Shown: piece by piece, positions 34,846-43,699 of the stretch
Layout of the letters: the number at the start of each line of letters is the position of its first letter
How positions within the stretch are numbered: the stretch's first letter is position 1
Source of the DNA: Hyphomicrobium sp.
GTDB lineage: Bacteria > Pseudomonadota > Alphaproteobacteria > Rhizobiales > Hyphomicrobiaceae
Direction of reading: 5' to 3'
Assembly: GCA_002928515.1 (NCBI GenBank)
Contig: PERI01000001.1
Location: 496,001-560,000, forward strand
Length of the DNA stretch: 64,000 bases
Position numbers and translations under genes: made by a program
Notes under the pieces: model-generated
Told to the model about the DNA's origin: nothing
Seen by the model: the letters and a program-made list of their open reading frames with translations, nothing else
The model's database searches: none

Positions 34846-35184
34846 GTGGCGCAAATAGCCATTACGGTCAATAAACGTAGCTATCGGTTCGAATGCGACG
34901 ACAGCGATGTCGAACGTCTCGAAAAACTGTCAGGCTATCTTAATGAAAAATTGGATGGCATCATTGCAGAGCACGGCGCTGTTGGTGATGAGCGGTTGGT
35001 TGTGATGGCCGCGATATTACTTGCTGACGAACTCTTCGATGCGCGAGCTGACATCGACAATCTGCTTGACGGACAGACAGAGCGATTGAAGTCTGTATCC
35101 ATTGCGATGGACGATGCCGAAAGCCAACAAACCTCAGAACTAGACACCGTGCGGACGCGTCGCAAGCGCAAGTCTGGCGCATAA
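34846..35184 (+). CDS. zapA: Cell division protein ZapA
   Basis: 112 aa if begun at the GTG at 34846; the frame is open to a GTG at 34822, and neither has a strong ribosome binding site, so the start is uncertain. ZapA pattern: QIAITVNKRSYRFECDD, a short sheet, then a long helix (DVERLEKLSGYLNEKLDG) and coiled coil. It binds and bundles FtsZ filaments at mid-cell. Followed directly by the 6S RNA gene and fau, the classical alphaproteobacterial zapA-ssrS-fau arrangement. Confidence 0.88.
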   Translation: MAQIAITVNKRSYRFECDDSDVERLEKLSGYLNEKLDGIIAEHGAVGDERLVVMAAILLADELFDARADIDNLLDGQTERLKSVSIAMDDAESQQTSELDTVRTRRKRKSGA

Positions 35185-35222
35185 CCCAAACGCCAGATGG
35201 CTTGCCGCATTTAGCTTGGGTT
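35183..35222 (+). terminator. Possible hairpin at the end of zapA
   Basis: AACCCAA (35183-35189) pairs with TTGGGTT (35216-35222) across a 26-base loop that contains its own GCCA/TGGC stem. It overlaps the zapA stop codon. There is no T-run beyond AATTG, so this is a weak call. Confidence 0.3.
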
Positions 35223-35271
35223 AATTGTGATCATCGCAGCATTTAGCGGTCTTCCACACTGGATTTTCCAA

Positions 35272-35430
35272 TTGGTATCACTTACATCCAGCTGGCTGCG
35301 GGGCTCGTTAGGGGCAATATGACCCGGGGGCCTATAAGATCCGCAAGGGTGCTGTCCCTGACTGGAGCCGTGGTTCCAGACACATGGTGCCCACCTACAC
35401 TCGTAGGGACCACGCGGGATCATGATCCCG
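35272..35430 (+). ncRNA. ssrS: 6S RNA
   Basis: The sequence CTGGCTGCGGGGCTCG, GACCCGGGGGCCTATAAGAT, GGTGCTGTCCCTGACTGGAG and CCACCTACACTCGTAGGGAC has the conserved arms of alphaproteobacterial 6S RNA, a long imperfect hairpin with a central bubble that binds housekeeping RNA polymerase. The position between zapA and fau is the standard one. A GGGATCATGATCCC palindrome marks the 3' side. Both ends are approximate. Confidence 0.88.
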
Positions 35431-35467
35431 ACGGCCTTCGCGGCACTTGATTTGTTTGACAGGCGTG

Positions 35468-36043
35468 ATGTTGGATCAGAAACAGCGACTGCGTGCGGCG
35501 GCACTCGCGGCGCGACATGCGGCGTTCGAAGCGCACGGCAAAGATGCTAGCCGAAGGATGGCTGCGCATGGGCTAGATTTTCTGAGTTTGAAACCTGGTG
35601 CCATCGTTTCGGGATTTGCCGCCATCCGCGATGAAATCGATCCCTCCGCATTGATGCTCTGGTTGCACGAGGAAGGATACAACCTCGCGCTGCCCGTCAT
35701 GGTTGGTAAAAAGCAGGCCTTGTTGATGCGAGCTTGGTCACCTGGGGATGCCATGGCCGCGGCAGCGTGGGGCATCGCTGAGCCGCTGGACGATAAGCCG
35801 ACTGTAGAGCCAGACGTGGTGCTCGTGCCGTTGCTGGCGTTTGATATACGAGGCAATCGGCTTGGTTATGGCGGTGGATTTTACGATCGTACGCTGGCCG
35901 ATTTAAGGCGTAAAAAGCCGGTGATTGCGGTGGGTTTAGCCTATGACGAACTGAAGGTCGACGAGGTGCCGACTGAGAGTTATGACCAACGCTTAGATTG
36001 GGTTTTAACACCCTCCGGCCCACAACGTTGTCAGGATCATTGA
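35468..36043 (+). CDS. fau: 5-formyltetrahydrofolate cyclo-ligase
   Basis: 191 aa from the ATG at 35468 (MLDQKQRLRAAALAARHAAF). It converts 5-formyl-THF to 5,10-methenyl-THF with ATP. Seen: the N-terminal basic helix, PLLAFDIRGNRLGYGGGFYDRTLA (the active-site loop GYGGGFYDR) and the late QRLDWVLTP. Cytoplasmic, a folate recycling step relevant to one-carbon metabolism. It is downstream of 6S RNA as usual and abuts the next gene (TGA directly followed by ATG). Confidence 0.94.
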   Translation: MLDQKQRLRAAALAARHAAFEAHGKDASRRMAAHGLDFLSLKPGAIVSGFAAIRDEIDPSALMLWLHEEGYNLALPVMVGKKQALLMRAWSPGDAMAAAAWGIAEPLDDKPTVEPDVVLVPLLAFDIRGNRLGYGGGFYDRTLADLRRKKPVIAVGLAYDELKVDEVPTESYDQRLDWVLTPSGPQRCQDH

Positions 36044-36892
36044 ATGCGCCTGCTATTTCTCGGCGACATCGTCGGCCGACCCGGGCGCACGGTTGTGTGC
36101 AATGCTTTGCCTGGACTGATTGCGCGCTACAGTCTGGATCTTGTTGTCATCAACGGTGAGAACGCTGCTGGTGGATTTGGCATCACCGAGGCGATCGTAG
36201 GCGACCTGCTCGATGCTGGCGCTGATTGCGTCACGTTGGGCAATCACGCGTTTGATCAAAAGGAAACGCTGGTGTTTATTGAACGGCAAGATCGTTTGAT
36301 CCGTCCGTTGAATTTTCCCAAGGGCACTCCTGGGAAAGGTGCTGCTTTCGTGCGCGCTAAAAACGGTGCCGACGTGCTCGTGATCAATGCGATGGGCCGG
36401 GTATTTATGACGGAGCTCGACTGTCCGTTCCGCGCTATCGACAACGAAATCACGGCCTGCAAGTTAAAGTCCGGTGCAGATGCGATTTTTGTCGATTTTC
36501 ACGCCGAGGCGACGAGTGAAAAACAAGCGCTGGGCCATTTCCTCGACGGGCGCGTGAGCGGCGTGGTCGGCACGCACACCCACACACCCACTAGCGATCA
36601 CCGCATTCTAGCGGGCGGCACGGCTTATATGTCTGATGCAGGAATGTGCGGCGACTATAATTCGGTTCTTGGTATGGACATCGAAGAGCCGATCAGCAGG
36701 TTCCTCACCAAAATTCCACGAACGCGGTTCGAGCCTGCTGTCGGGCCGGGGTCGTTGTCAGGGTTTGCTGTCGAGATCGACGATGCGACAGGTCTGGCTA
36801 CGCGCGTGGCGGCCCTGCGTTCTGGTCCGCATTTGGAACCTTCCGCGCCGGAATTTTGGCTTGCTGACGCGCTCTCACAAGCGGCTCAATAA
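36044..36892 (+). CDS. TIGR00282-family metallophosphoesterase (YmdB-like)
   Basis: 282 aa. Metal-binding pattern: LFLGDIVGRPGR (Asp8), NGENAAGGFGIT (Glu), TLGNHAFDQKE (Asn, His), DFHAEATSEK (His) and GTHTHTPTSDHRIL (His-x-His). The family includes Bacillus YmdB, a phosphodiesterase acting on cyclic nucleotides. It is translated directly from the fau stop and so belongs to that operon. Substrate here is not known. Confidence 0.92.
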   Translation: MRLLFLGDIVGRPGRTVVCNALPGLIARYSLDLVVINGENAAGGFGITEAIVGDLLDAGADCVTLGNHAFDQKETLVFIERQDRLIRPLNFPKGTPGKGAAFVRAKNGADVLVINAMGRVFMTELDCPFRAIDNEITACKLKSGADAIFVDFHAEATSEKQALGHFLDGRVSGVVGTHTHTPTSDHRILAGGTAYMSDAGMCGDYNSVLGMDIEEPISRFLTKIPRTRFEPAVGPGSLSGFAVEIDDATGLATRVAALRSGPHLEPSAPEFWLADALSQAAQ

Positions 36893-36996
36893 ATTCAGAC
36901 TGGGTTGAGTTAGGCTGGCGTTGACCTTGACCAAACCTACCAGTCTTGGGCATTAAGTCCGCAGTTCATCGCAGCAGACATGTTGGATAACGACGC

Positions 36997-37746
36997 ATGG
37001 CCGGCCATTCCGCTTTCAAGAACATCATGCACAAGAAGGGTCGCGCGGACGCGGCTCGTGCCAGGATGTTTGCCAAATTCAGCCGCGAGATCACGGTGGC
37101 CGCCAAAATGGGCATGGCTGACCCGGCGATGAACCCTCGATTGCGTCTCGCCATTCAAGCTGCGCGCGCCGAAAACATGCCTAAAGACAATATCGAGCGA
37201 GCAATCAAGAAAGCTTCCGGCAGCGACACCGCCAACTACGATGCCATTCGCTACGAGGGTTATGGTCCTGGCGGCGTCGCAATCATCGTTGAAGCTCTGA
37301 CCGATAATCGCAATCGCACGGGCGGGGCGATCCGGTCATTCTTTACAAAGTACAATGGTAACTTGGGCGCGACAGGTTCCGTCAGCCACATGTTCACGCA
37401 TGTGGGCGAAATTGCTTTCCGGCCAGAAGTTGGCTCGCCTGATGCTGTCATGGAAGCGGCTATCGACGCTGGCGCCGATGATGTCGTCTCTGACGACGTT
37501 GGCCATATTGTTTTGTGTGCGTTCGAAAGCCTTGGTGCTGTTGCTACAGCTCTTGAAGCTCAATTAGGTGAGCCGCGCACTGTGAAAGCCGTCTGGAAGC
37601 CAAATCTGACGACACAATTGGATCAGGCGAACGCAGAAACCATCATGAAGCTGTTGGCAGCCCTCGAAGATGACGAGGATGTTCAGAACGTTTATGCGAA
37701 CTTTGAAGTCTCGGAAGATGTTATGAAATCTCTGACGGCTGCATAA
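36997..37746 (+). CDS. yebC: YebC/PmpR-family protein
   Basis: 249 aa, full length. Family signatures: [19 protein letters not shown] at the start, [39 protein letters not shown] and GSVSHMFTH. Members act as DNA-binding regulators or as translation factors at polyproline stalls; which role applies here cannot be told. Within alphaproteobacteria it usually precedes ruvCAB, as seen here. Confidence 0.96.
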   Translation: MAGHSAFKNIMHKKGRADAARARMFAKFSREITVAAKMGMADPAMNPRLRLAIQAARAENMPKDNIERAIKKASGSDTANYDAIRYEGYGPGGVAIIVEALTDNRNRTGGAIRSFFTKYNGNLGATGSVSHMFTHVGEIAFRPEVGSPDAVMEAAIDAGADDVVSDDVGHIVLCAFESLGAVATALEAQLGEPRTVKAVWKPNLTTQLDQANAETIMKLLAALEDDEDVQNVYANFEVSEDVMKSLTAA

Positions 37747-37777
37747 TGAGAAAAATGGTAGCCGTTGTGGAAGTGTT

Positions 37778-37805
37778 GATCGCGCATTGAACCGATTGCG
37801 CGATC
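37778..37805 (+). terminator. Hairpin after yebC, no T-run
   Basis: A perfect 9-bp inverted repeat GATCGCGCA (37778-37786)/TGCGCGATC (37797-37805) with a 10-base loop, about 32 bases after the yebC stop. Without a T-run it may be a weak terminator or an RNA processing site ahead of the SH3-like gene. Confidence 0.35.
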
Positions 37806-37847
37806 ATGACGACTGATCTGCATCACGCGTCCATTCGGAGTACTCAG

Positions 37848-38177
37848 ATGCCGTTCAAAGTCAAAATTCTAGCTATCGTTGTTGCATCGTCCGTGATGCC
37901 AGCTTTCGCTCATGCCACCTCCGGCCCAGGCTGTTTTCAGGTCGGTAATTTGCCGATTGAAGAACCGCTGATTTTGCGATCTGGCCCCTCAGTGACGTCT
38001 GCTATCGTCTCAAAACTTTATACCGGCAAGCATGGCATTATTGCCGAGAACGGCGCATGTAAGCCGTATGCCGTTCGTCCATCGAAGCAGTGGTGTCCGG
38101 TCAAGATTTATGATGGCGACACAACTGTAAGCGGGTGGTCACGGCTGGCGTACCTTCTCCCGAGCCATTGCCCTTAA
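37848..38177 (+). CDS. Secreted SH3-like protein
   Basis: 109 aa from the ATG at 37848, which has GGAG about 8 bases upstream and starts a signal peptide (MPFKVKILAIVVASS, cut after FAHA). The mature part has four Cys and an SH3b-like pattern (LILRSGPSVTSAIVSKLYTG, then WCPVKIYDG and a tryptophan-containing end). Such domains often bind cell-wall peptides or proteins. Target unknown. Located between yebC and ruvC. Confidence 0.7.
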   Translation: MPFKVKILAIVVASSVMPAFAHATSGPGCFQVGNLPIEEPLILRSGPSVTSAIVSKLYTGKHGIIAENGACKPYAVRPSKQWCPVKIYDGDTTVSGWSRLAYLLPSHCP

Positions 38178-38234
38178 CGGATTGGTTCGTAGGACTTGGC
38201 TGGCGGGTTGTTCTGCCTGTGCTAGCACTGCTTC

Positions 38235-38762
38235 ATGCAGGAGCGAACGATTCGGATTATCGGGATTGACCCTGGGTTACGCCGCACTGGATGGGGCGTG
38301 ATCGAAAGCGACGGCGTGCGCTTGGTATATGTGGCTTCAGGCGTGATTACGGCTGATGCCGACGATGACCTCGCCTATCGTTTGCGCGCGATTTACGAGG
38401 GTGTGCTTGGCGTGATTGGGAGTTTCCATCCGCGTGAGGCAGCCGTCGAGGAGACGTTCGTCAACGAGAACCCGCGCTCGACATTGAAACTCGGTCAAGC
38501 GCGCGGCATGGCTTTATTGGCGCCTGCTATGTCGGGTTTGCGCGTCTGCGAATATACGCCGAACCTGATCAAAAAGTCGGTGACCGGGACTGGACATGCC
38601 GAGAAGCAACAAGTCATGGCGATGATCAAGTTTTTGCTGCCGAAGTCTGCGTGTGGAAGTGCGGACGAGGCGGATGCCCTTGCGATTGCGATTTGCCATG
38701 CCAATCATCGCAGTAGCCCGCAAGCTCAAGCGGCGCTAAATTTGGCGAAAGTCCGCGTATGA
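38235..38762 (+). CDS. ruvC: Holliday junction resolvase RuvC
   Basis: 175 aa. RuvC cuts Holliday junctions as a dimer. Catalytic acids are seen in IGIDPGLRRTGWG (Asp in GIDPG), EETFVNENP (Glu) and the DEADALAIAICH block. Cytoplasmic. The stop overlaps the ruvA start by 4 bases (ATGA), so the two are coupled. Confidence 0.97.
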   Translation: MQERTIRIIGIDPGLRRTGWGVIESDGVRLVYVASGVITADADDDLAYRLRAIYEGVLGVIGSFHPREAAVEETFVNENPRSTLKLGQARGMALLAPAMSGLRVCEYTPNLIKKSVTGTGHAEKQQVMAMIKFLLPKSACGSADEADALAIAICHANHRSSPQAQAALNLAKVRV

Positions 38763-39379
38763 TCGGCAAGCTCAAAGGCAAGGTCGATGCACTCGGTGAG
38801 AGTTTTCTCATCATCGACGTCAATGGCGTCGGCTACGAAGTTCAGGCCTCGTCGCGAACCTTGCGTAATCTCAAAATCGGCGATGAAGCTTCGCTGACGA
38901 TTGATACGCACGTACGCGAAGATGCCATTCGCCTGTTTGGTTTTCAAAGCGAATTGGAACGCAGTTGGTTTCGCACGTTACAATCGATTCAAGGCGTCGG
39001 GTCGAAAGTCGCGCTGGCCGTGCTCGGTGTGCTTGGGCCGCAAGATTTGGCTAATGCCATCGCTTTAGGCAATGCGGCTGCCGTTGAGGAAACGCCCGGT
39101 GTCGGCAAAAAGCTCGCGCAGCGGATTGTCCTTGAATTGAAAGATAAGGCGCCTGCGCTTTCGGTCGCTGGGTTGAGCATGCCGGTCGGGGCATCTTCCG
39201 GTGCCGGATCTGGATCAATTCATAATCACGCGGCGGCCGAAGCGATTTCCGCATTGACCAACCTAGGCTACAATCCTGCGCAGGCATCGGGTGCTGTCGC
39301 GGTGGCCATTAAAGAGTTGGGAGACAAGTCTGAAACTGCAGCGCTCATCAAGCGCAGCTTGAAGGAACTCGCGCGCTAA
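38759..39379 (+). CDS. ruvA: Holliday junction DNA-binding protein RuvA
   Basis: 206 aa. Three parts: the OB-fold domain I (MIGKLKGKVDALGESFLIID, ANNER-like VQASSRTLRNL), the helix-hairpin-helix domain II (LQSIQGVGSKVALAVL and ETPGVGKKLAQRI) and the C-terminal domain III that binds RuvB (AISALTNLGYNPAQA). It recognises the four-way junction and loads RuvB. Coupled to ruvC. Confidence 0.97.
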   Translation: MIGKLKGKVDALGESFLIIDVNGVGYEVQASSRTLRNLKIGDEASLTIDTHVREDAIRLFGFQSELERSWFRTLQSIQGVGSKVALAVLGVLGPQDLANAIALGNAAAVEETPGVGKKLAQRIVLELKDKAPALSVAGLSMPVGASSGAGSGSIHNHAAAEAISALTNLGYNPAQASGAVAVAIKELGDKSETAALIKRSLKELAR

Positions 39380-39393
39380 GGTCAACTTAAGGT

Positions 39394-39843
39394 ATGCAAA
39401 TCTATATCGATGCCGATGCTTGTCCGGTGAAAGATGAAGCTCTGAAAGTTGCCGCGCGCCACGGGCTCGTTATCCATTTCGTTTCCAACGCTTGGATGCG
39501 CTTGCCAGAACATCCTCTGGTTCGCCGCGCGATCGTGACAGAAGGGCCGGATGTTGCCGACGATTGGATCGTGGCGGCAATTGAAGCTGGCGATATCGTA
39601 GTGACACAGGATATTCCGTTAGCATCGCGTTGTCTCAAGAAGGGTGCGAAAGCGGTCGGGAATACCGGTAAGCCATTTACCGACGCATCAATTGGTATGG
39701 CGCTGGCGATGCGCGAGCTATCGCAGCATTTGCGCGAAACAGGAGAGAGCAAGGGCTTCAATGCGGCCTTCACGCGCCAGGACCGGTCTCGCTTTCTTGA
39801 AGCCATGGAACAGACTGTGCAGGCCGTTAAACGCGGGCTATGA
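39394..39843 (+). CDS. YaiI/YqxD-family protein (DUF188)
   Basis: 149 aa. The family pattern is clear: MQIYIDADACPVKDEALKVA, DDWIVAAIEAGDIVVTQDIP, LASRCLKKGAKAVGNTGKPF. The layout resembles the PIN-like nuclease fold with acidic residues at conserved positions (Asp6, Asp8 and the late Asp in TQDIPL). Function unknown. It lies 14 bases after ruvA and before the two membrane genes that precede ruvB. Confidence 0.88.
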   Translation: MQIYIDADACPVKDEALKVAARHGLVIHFVSNAWMRLPEHPLVRRAIVTEGPDVADDWIVAAIEAGDIVVTQDIPLASRCLKKGAKAVGNTGKPFTDASIGMALAMRELSQHLRETGESKGFNAAFTRQDRSRFLEAMEQTVQAVKRGL

Positions 39844-39876
39844 GCAGGCTGGGAACTGAACTTGCTGGAGAATGGA

Positions 39877-40296
39877 ATGGATGTAAGCAACGGCCAACGC
39901 GCTTTTTGGATGGTGCTCATCACATCATTAGCTGCACCGTTTTTTGCTAGTGTGGCAGCGGCCGTTCTGACTGGGGTAGGAGCATTTTTTGATTTTGCGT
40001 TGCCTGCGCCGGCGGACAAGACCCTTGGAGAGACTGCAGTCGGTGCTTTCATTTGGAGTGCATTTCCAGCGACTGTGGCGGCGCTTGCGCTGACTCCATT
40101 TGTCTTGCAACATGGTCGTTATAGTTGGCTGGCTGCTGCCGTAGCGGGTGTGCTGGCATTCACGGCAGCCAGCATTATCATGCCTTTTGGCACCGCTGAC
40201 ATTCAGCCGCTGATGCCTTTTTTTGCGTTTCTAGCCGGCCTGATTGCAATCATCATGCGCGCTGTTTTGATCCGCGCAAAAGTTCTCCAGCCGTGA
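39877..40296 (+). CDS. Four-helix membrane protein of unknown function
   Basis: 139 aa from the ATG at 39877, which has GGAG 6 bases upstream. Four hydrophobic segments (about 10-35, 55-75, 78-100, 108-132). No family recognised. Its stop overlaps the next gene's GTG start by 4 bases (GTGA), which indicates coupling to a second membrane protein of similar size. Confidence 0.65.
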   Translation: MDVSNGQRAFWMVLITSLAAPFFASVAAAVLTGVGAFFDFALPAPADKTLGETAVGAFIWSAFPATVAALALTPFVLQHGRYSWLAAAVAGVLAFTAASIIMPFGTADIQPLMPFFAFLAGLIAIIMRAVLIRAKVLQP

Positions 40297-40832
40297 GGTT
40301 GGGTGGTGCAAAATTTGCGGTCGAGGAGCGGTCTCAGCGCAGCCGATTATCCCGCGCTATAGCGGTTAGCTCGTTTGTGACCGTTCTCGGTCCTCTGTTT
40401 GGCTCGCTCGTTTTTCTATTTGGAGGATTGGTCCGGTCGATAGGGATGCTTTTCACGGCGAACTTATCGACGGCGGATTTGTCCGTCGCTGCCCATGCTG
40501 TCATCACTCTCGTATATCTTGTGGCCATTTTTAGTTATGTGATTGGTGGCCTTCCGGCGCTTTTGGCCGGTATTGCGTTGGGCTATCGCACTTATCACAA
40601 CGCGCACATCAGCTATCTCCGGGCGATTGTCACGTCTATCGTGGCAACCCTATTAGGGACGGTAGTTTTGGAATTCATTCTGCGAACGCGTGATGAAACA
40701 TCGCTGGGATTATTGTTTGTGATGATTCCCTCAGCGGTCTTATCAGCCGTCTTGTGCCGATTTTTTCTGGGACGCTTAGGCCTCGTCACTTCGACAAATG
40801 ACCGCTCGAAGGATACCGCTCTTGACGCTTGA
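40293..40832 (+). CDS. Multi-helix membrane protein of unknown function, coupled to the previous gene
   Basis: 179 aa with a GTG start overlapping the preceding stop. Four hydrophobic segments follow a basic N-terminus (ERSQRSRLSRA); SSFVTVLGPLFGSLVFLFGG and VITLVYLVAIFSYVIGG are the first two. A polar C-terminus ends the protein. Together with the preceding gene it looks like a two-component membrane unit between ruvA and ruvB. No known family. Confidence 0.65.
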   Translation: MRLGGAKFAVEERSQRSRLSRAIAVSSFVTVLGPLFGSLVFLFGGLVRSIGMLFTANLSTADLSVAAHAVITLVYLVAIFSYVIGGLPALLAGIALGYRTYHNAHISYLRAIVTSIVATLLGTVVLEFILRTRDETSLGLLFVMIPSAVLSAVLCRFFLGRLGLVTSTNDRSKDTALDA

Positions 40833-40856
40833 AGCGAACACGGCCACGAACAAACC

Positions 40857-41909
40857 ATGATCGACCGGCTCGTGACGAGTGCCAGAAATGAGGCGGACGC
40901 CTTCGAGGCGAACATCCGCCCGCAGGCGCTTGACGAGTTTATTGGGCAGGAACAGGCGCGCGCGAACTTGCGCGTGTTTATTCAAGCCGCAAAATCGCGC
41001 GGCGATGCTCTCGATCATGTGTTATTTGCCGGGCCGCCCGGTCTGGGCAAGACGACACTGGCGCAGATCATGTCGAAAGAACTTGGCGTCGGATTTCGCG
41101 CGACATCGGGGCCGGTGATTTCAAAAGCCGGCGATCTGGCAGCTCTGCTGACGAATTTGGAAGAGCGAGATGTTTTGTTCATCGATGAAATTCATCGCCT
41201 CAGTCCTGCTGTGGAAGAAATTCTCTATCCGGCGATGGAAGATTTTCAGCTTGATCTGATGATCGGTGAAGGTCCGGCGGCCCGTTCTGTGCGCATCGAT
41301 CTGCCGAAATTCACGCTCGTTGGCGCGACCACGCGCGCAGGTCTTTTGACCAATCCGCTGCGTGATCGATTTGGCATTCCTATTCGATTGAATTTTTATT
41401 CGACCGAAGAACTCGAACGTGTCGTCGCCCGTGGTGCACGCGTGTTATCGGCTGCGATGTCACCAGATGGTGCGCGTGAGATTGCTAAGCGCTCGCGGGG
41501 GACGCCACGCATTGCCGGGCGTCTGCTGCGTCGGGTACGCGACTTTGCCGACGTTGAAGGTGCTGCCGTGATCACGGCCGTTGTTGCCGATCGCGCTCTC
41601 AAGATGCTCGAAGTCGATCACGAGGGGCTCGATGCGCTCGATCATCGCTATCTGGGTTGCATCCTGAAAAACTATGACGGAGGACCGGTCGGCATCGAAA
41701 CGATGGCTGCGGCACTTTCCGAGCCACGCGATGCGCTCGAAGACATCGTCGAGCCGTATTTGTTGCAGCAAGGTTTCGTCAGCCGGACGCCGCGTGGTCG
41801 GGTTTTGACGCTCAAAGCCTATCGGCATCTGGGTGTTTCGGGACCTTCGCGTACGCGTGCACCCGAGTTACCGATATTTGAAGATGACGATGACCGGAGT
41901 GGTGCGTGA
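40857..41909 (+). CDS. ruvB: Holliday junction branch-migration ATPase RuvB
   Basis: 350 aa. AAA+ motor: Walker [12 protein letters not shown], Walker [10 protein letters not shown], sensor I (GATTRAG), the arginine finger region and the C-terminal winged helix ([20 protein letters not shown]). With RuvA it drives branch migration. Separated from ruvCA by three genes. Its stop overlaps the next gene start by 4 bases. Confidence 0.97.
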   Translation: MIDRLVTSARNEADAFEANIRPQALDEFIGQEQARANLRVFIQAAKSRGDALDHVLFAGPPGLGKTTLAQIMSKELGVGFRATSGPVISKAGDLAALLTNLEERDVLFIDEIHRLSPAVEEILYPAMEDFQLDLMIGEGPAARSVRIDLPKFTLVGATTRAGLLTNPLRDRFGIPIRLNFYSTEELERVVARGARVLSAAMSPDGAREIAKRSRGTPRIAGRLLRRVRDFADVEGAAVITAVVADRALKMLEVDHEGLDALDHRYLGCILKNYDGGPVGIETMAAALSEPRDALEDIVEPYLLQQGFVSRTPRGRVLTLKAYRHLGVSGPSRTRAPELPIFEDDDDRSGA

Positions 41910-42823
41910 TTTCGCGGCGAAGGGTTTTGCAGGGGTTGGCGGGTGTCGTCGCCAGCGGGTTTACATTCGCAGGTTATGCTTTCGGTATCGAGCCACGGTT
42001 TCGCCTGTCCGTCACGCGATACAGGGTTATGCCGTCGGATTGGCCGCCAGGCCTATCTCTAAAACTGGCTATTATAGCCGATCTGCATGCGGGTGAACCG
42101 TACATGCCGCCCGGGCGCATCGATGAAATTGTAGATGTGACGAATGGGCTAGGTGCCGATGCCATCCTGCTGCTGGGCGACTATGCGGCGGGGCATCGGT
42201 GGCAGTCGCGGAGAGTTCCATCTTCGGAGTGGGCCCGATTGCTGGCACCGCTGAAAGCGCCGCTGGGTGTGCACGCCGTTTTGGGTAATCACGACTGGTG
42301 GGATGACCTCGATGCCCAACGCGATCGGAAGGGACCGGTCATTGGGCGGCGCGCGTTAGAGGCGGTCGGTATTCCAGTGTACGAAAACGACGCCGTCCGC
42401 CTGACAAAAAATGGCTCGGCGTTTTGGTTGGTGGGGCTGGGAGATCAAGTAGCCATCAAAACCGGCGTCAAGCGCGGTCGCATCCAATTTGAGGGCGTGG
42501 ATGATTTGCCTGGCGCATTGGCGCGCGTGACGGATGATGCTCCGATCATTTTACTGGCTCATGAGCCGGATATTTTTCCAGACGTTCCAGCGCGTGTGGC
42601 CGTCACTTTGTCCGGGCATACGCATGGCGGCCAAGTCCGACTGTTTGGCTATTCACCCATCGTGCCATCGCGGTTCGGCAATCGCTTTGCATACGGTCAT
42701 ATCGTTGAAGATGGTCGGCAGCTGATTGTGTCAGGTGGCCTTGGCTGTTCTGTATTGCCAGTTCGTTTCGGCGTGCCACCTGAAATTGTCGTGGTTGATA
42801 TTGGTCGTGAGGCGGTCGCGTGA
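41906..42823 (+). CDS. Tat-exported metallophosphoesterase (YkuE/YaeI-like)
   Basis: 305 aa. The N-terminus [19 protein letters not shown] is a twin-arginine signal. The catalytic domain has [10 protein letters not shown] (Asp, His), LLGDYAAG (Asp), VLGNHDWW (Asn, His), a late LLAHEPDI (His) and [10 protein letters not shown] (His-x-His), the order of calcineurin-type phosphoesterases. Enzymes of the YkuE/YaeI group act at the outer face of the inner membrane, some on lipid-linked substrates; the substrate here is unknown. Overlaps ruvB and ybgC by 4 bases on each side. Confidence 0.88.
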   Translation: MISRRRVLQGLAGVVASGFTFAGYAFGIEPRFRLSVTRYRVMPSDWPPGLSLKLAIIADLHAGEPYMPPGRIDEIVDVTNGLGADAILLLGDYAAGHRWQSRRVPSSEWARLLAPLKAPLGVHAVLGNHDWWDDLDAQRDRKGPVIGRRALEAVGIPVYENDAVRLTKNGSAFWLVGLGDQVAIKTGVKRGRIQFEGVDDLPGALARVTDDAPIILLAHEPDIFPDVPARVAVTLSGHTHGGQVRLFGYSPIVPSRFGNRFAYGHIVEDGRQLIVSGGLGCSVLPVRFGVPPEIVVVDIGREAVA

Positions 42824-43332
42824 CGCAAAAGGAGCAAGGCGCAAATGCTGTTGGCGCTGACAACAGATGGCCAGATATCGCTGGGCGTATTGAGCGTGAT
42901 CCCGACGGTATGCGACATGTTTTGCCGGTTCGTGTTTATTTTGAAGACACGGATGCGGGCGGTGTCGTCTATCACGCTGCTTATGTTCGGTTTGCCGAGC
43001 GCGGGCGCACAGATCTACTCCGACTGCTTGGCACGGATGCGCGCCGTATGATCGACGGATCGGACAGTCGTGAGCCTGCGGCTTTCGTTGTTCGTCGCAT
43101 GTCCTTCGATTTTGCGCGACCGGCACGCATGGATGATCTGCTGGAAGTGGTGACGATTGTGAAGGAACTCGGTGGGGCGAGTGTCACGTTGGTGCAGACG
43201 ATCTCAAACGCGGGTGTTCGCGTTTGTGAGGCCGAGGTCACTGTTGTGCTGGTCTCGATGTCAGGAAAGCCGTTGCGTTTGAATGCCGACGTGCGGGCGG
43301 CATTTCTGGCCCAGTCGCAAAGTCGTGATTGA
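42820..43332 (+). CDS. ybgC: Tol-Pal associated acyl-CoA thioesterase YbgC
   Basis: 170 aa with a GTG start overlapping the phosphoesterase stop; the first 30 residues are an unusual extension before MRHVLPVRVYFEDTDAGGVV. The hotdog-fold pattern includes Asp in EDTDAGGVVYHAAYVRFAERG and FDFARPARMDD. It hydrolyses short-chain acyl-CoA thioesters and is usually the first gene of the tol-pal cluster, which here starts about 370 bases further on. Confidence 0.92.
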   Translation: MTQKEQGANAVGADNRWPDIAGRIERDPDGMRHVLPVRVYFEDTDAGGVVYHAAYVRFAERGRTDLLRLLGTDARRMIDGSDSREPAAFVVRRMSFDFARPARMDDLLEVVTIVKELGGASVTLVQTISNAGVRVCEAEVTVVLVSMSGKPLRLNADVRAAFLAQSQSRD

Positions 43333-43699
43333 TTGCAAGAATTCTTGGCACAGTTTTACAAGCCCGCTCAAAAAGCTCTCATTGAGCGCAAGGACGGCAA
43401 AGTTCGTGGATAAACCGTAACATGCGTCATTACTGAGGACGCGCTAAGCCCTTGTTTGGTCATATTGCATAGCAAAAAGGTTGAACGTTTTCGAGTGTGT
43501 GGGGACATGACGACGAGAGGCAATTGGGGGGAGATGGCGCACTTGCGTTCGTGTTGTTCATTCGTACTGCCAAATTCAATCATAGACGCGCCATTCACGT
43601 CACAGTGTTGCACGGCTTTAGAGCGTATTGCGCTGCTGCGAGCCTGAAAATCTAGATTCTTCGCATGACACATTCTCAATTTGAATTACGGATGGACAG
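43333..43699. other. Intergenic region before tolQ, no gene seen
   Basis: 367 bases. CGCTCAA (43365-43371) and TTGAGCG (43382-43388) form a small hairpin after ybgC with no T-run. The rest probably carries the tolQ promoter; the small frames in it look like chance. Confidence 0.4.
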
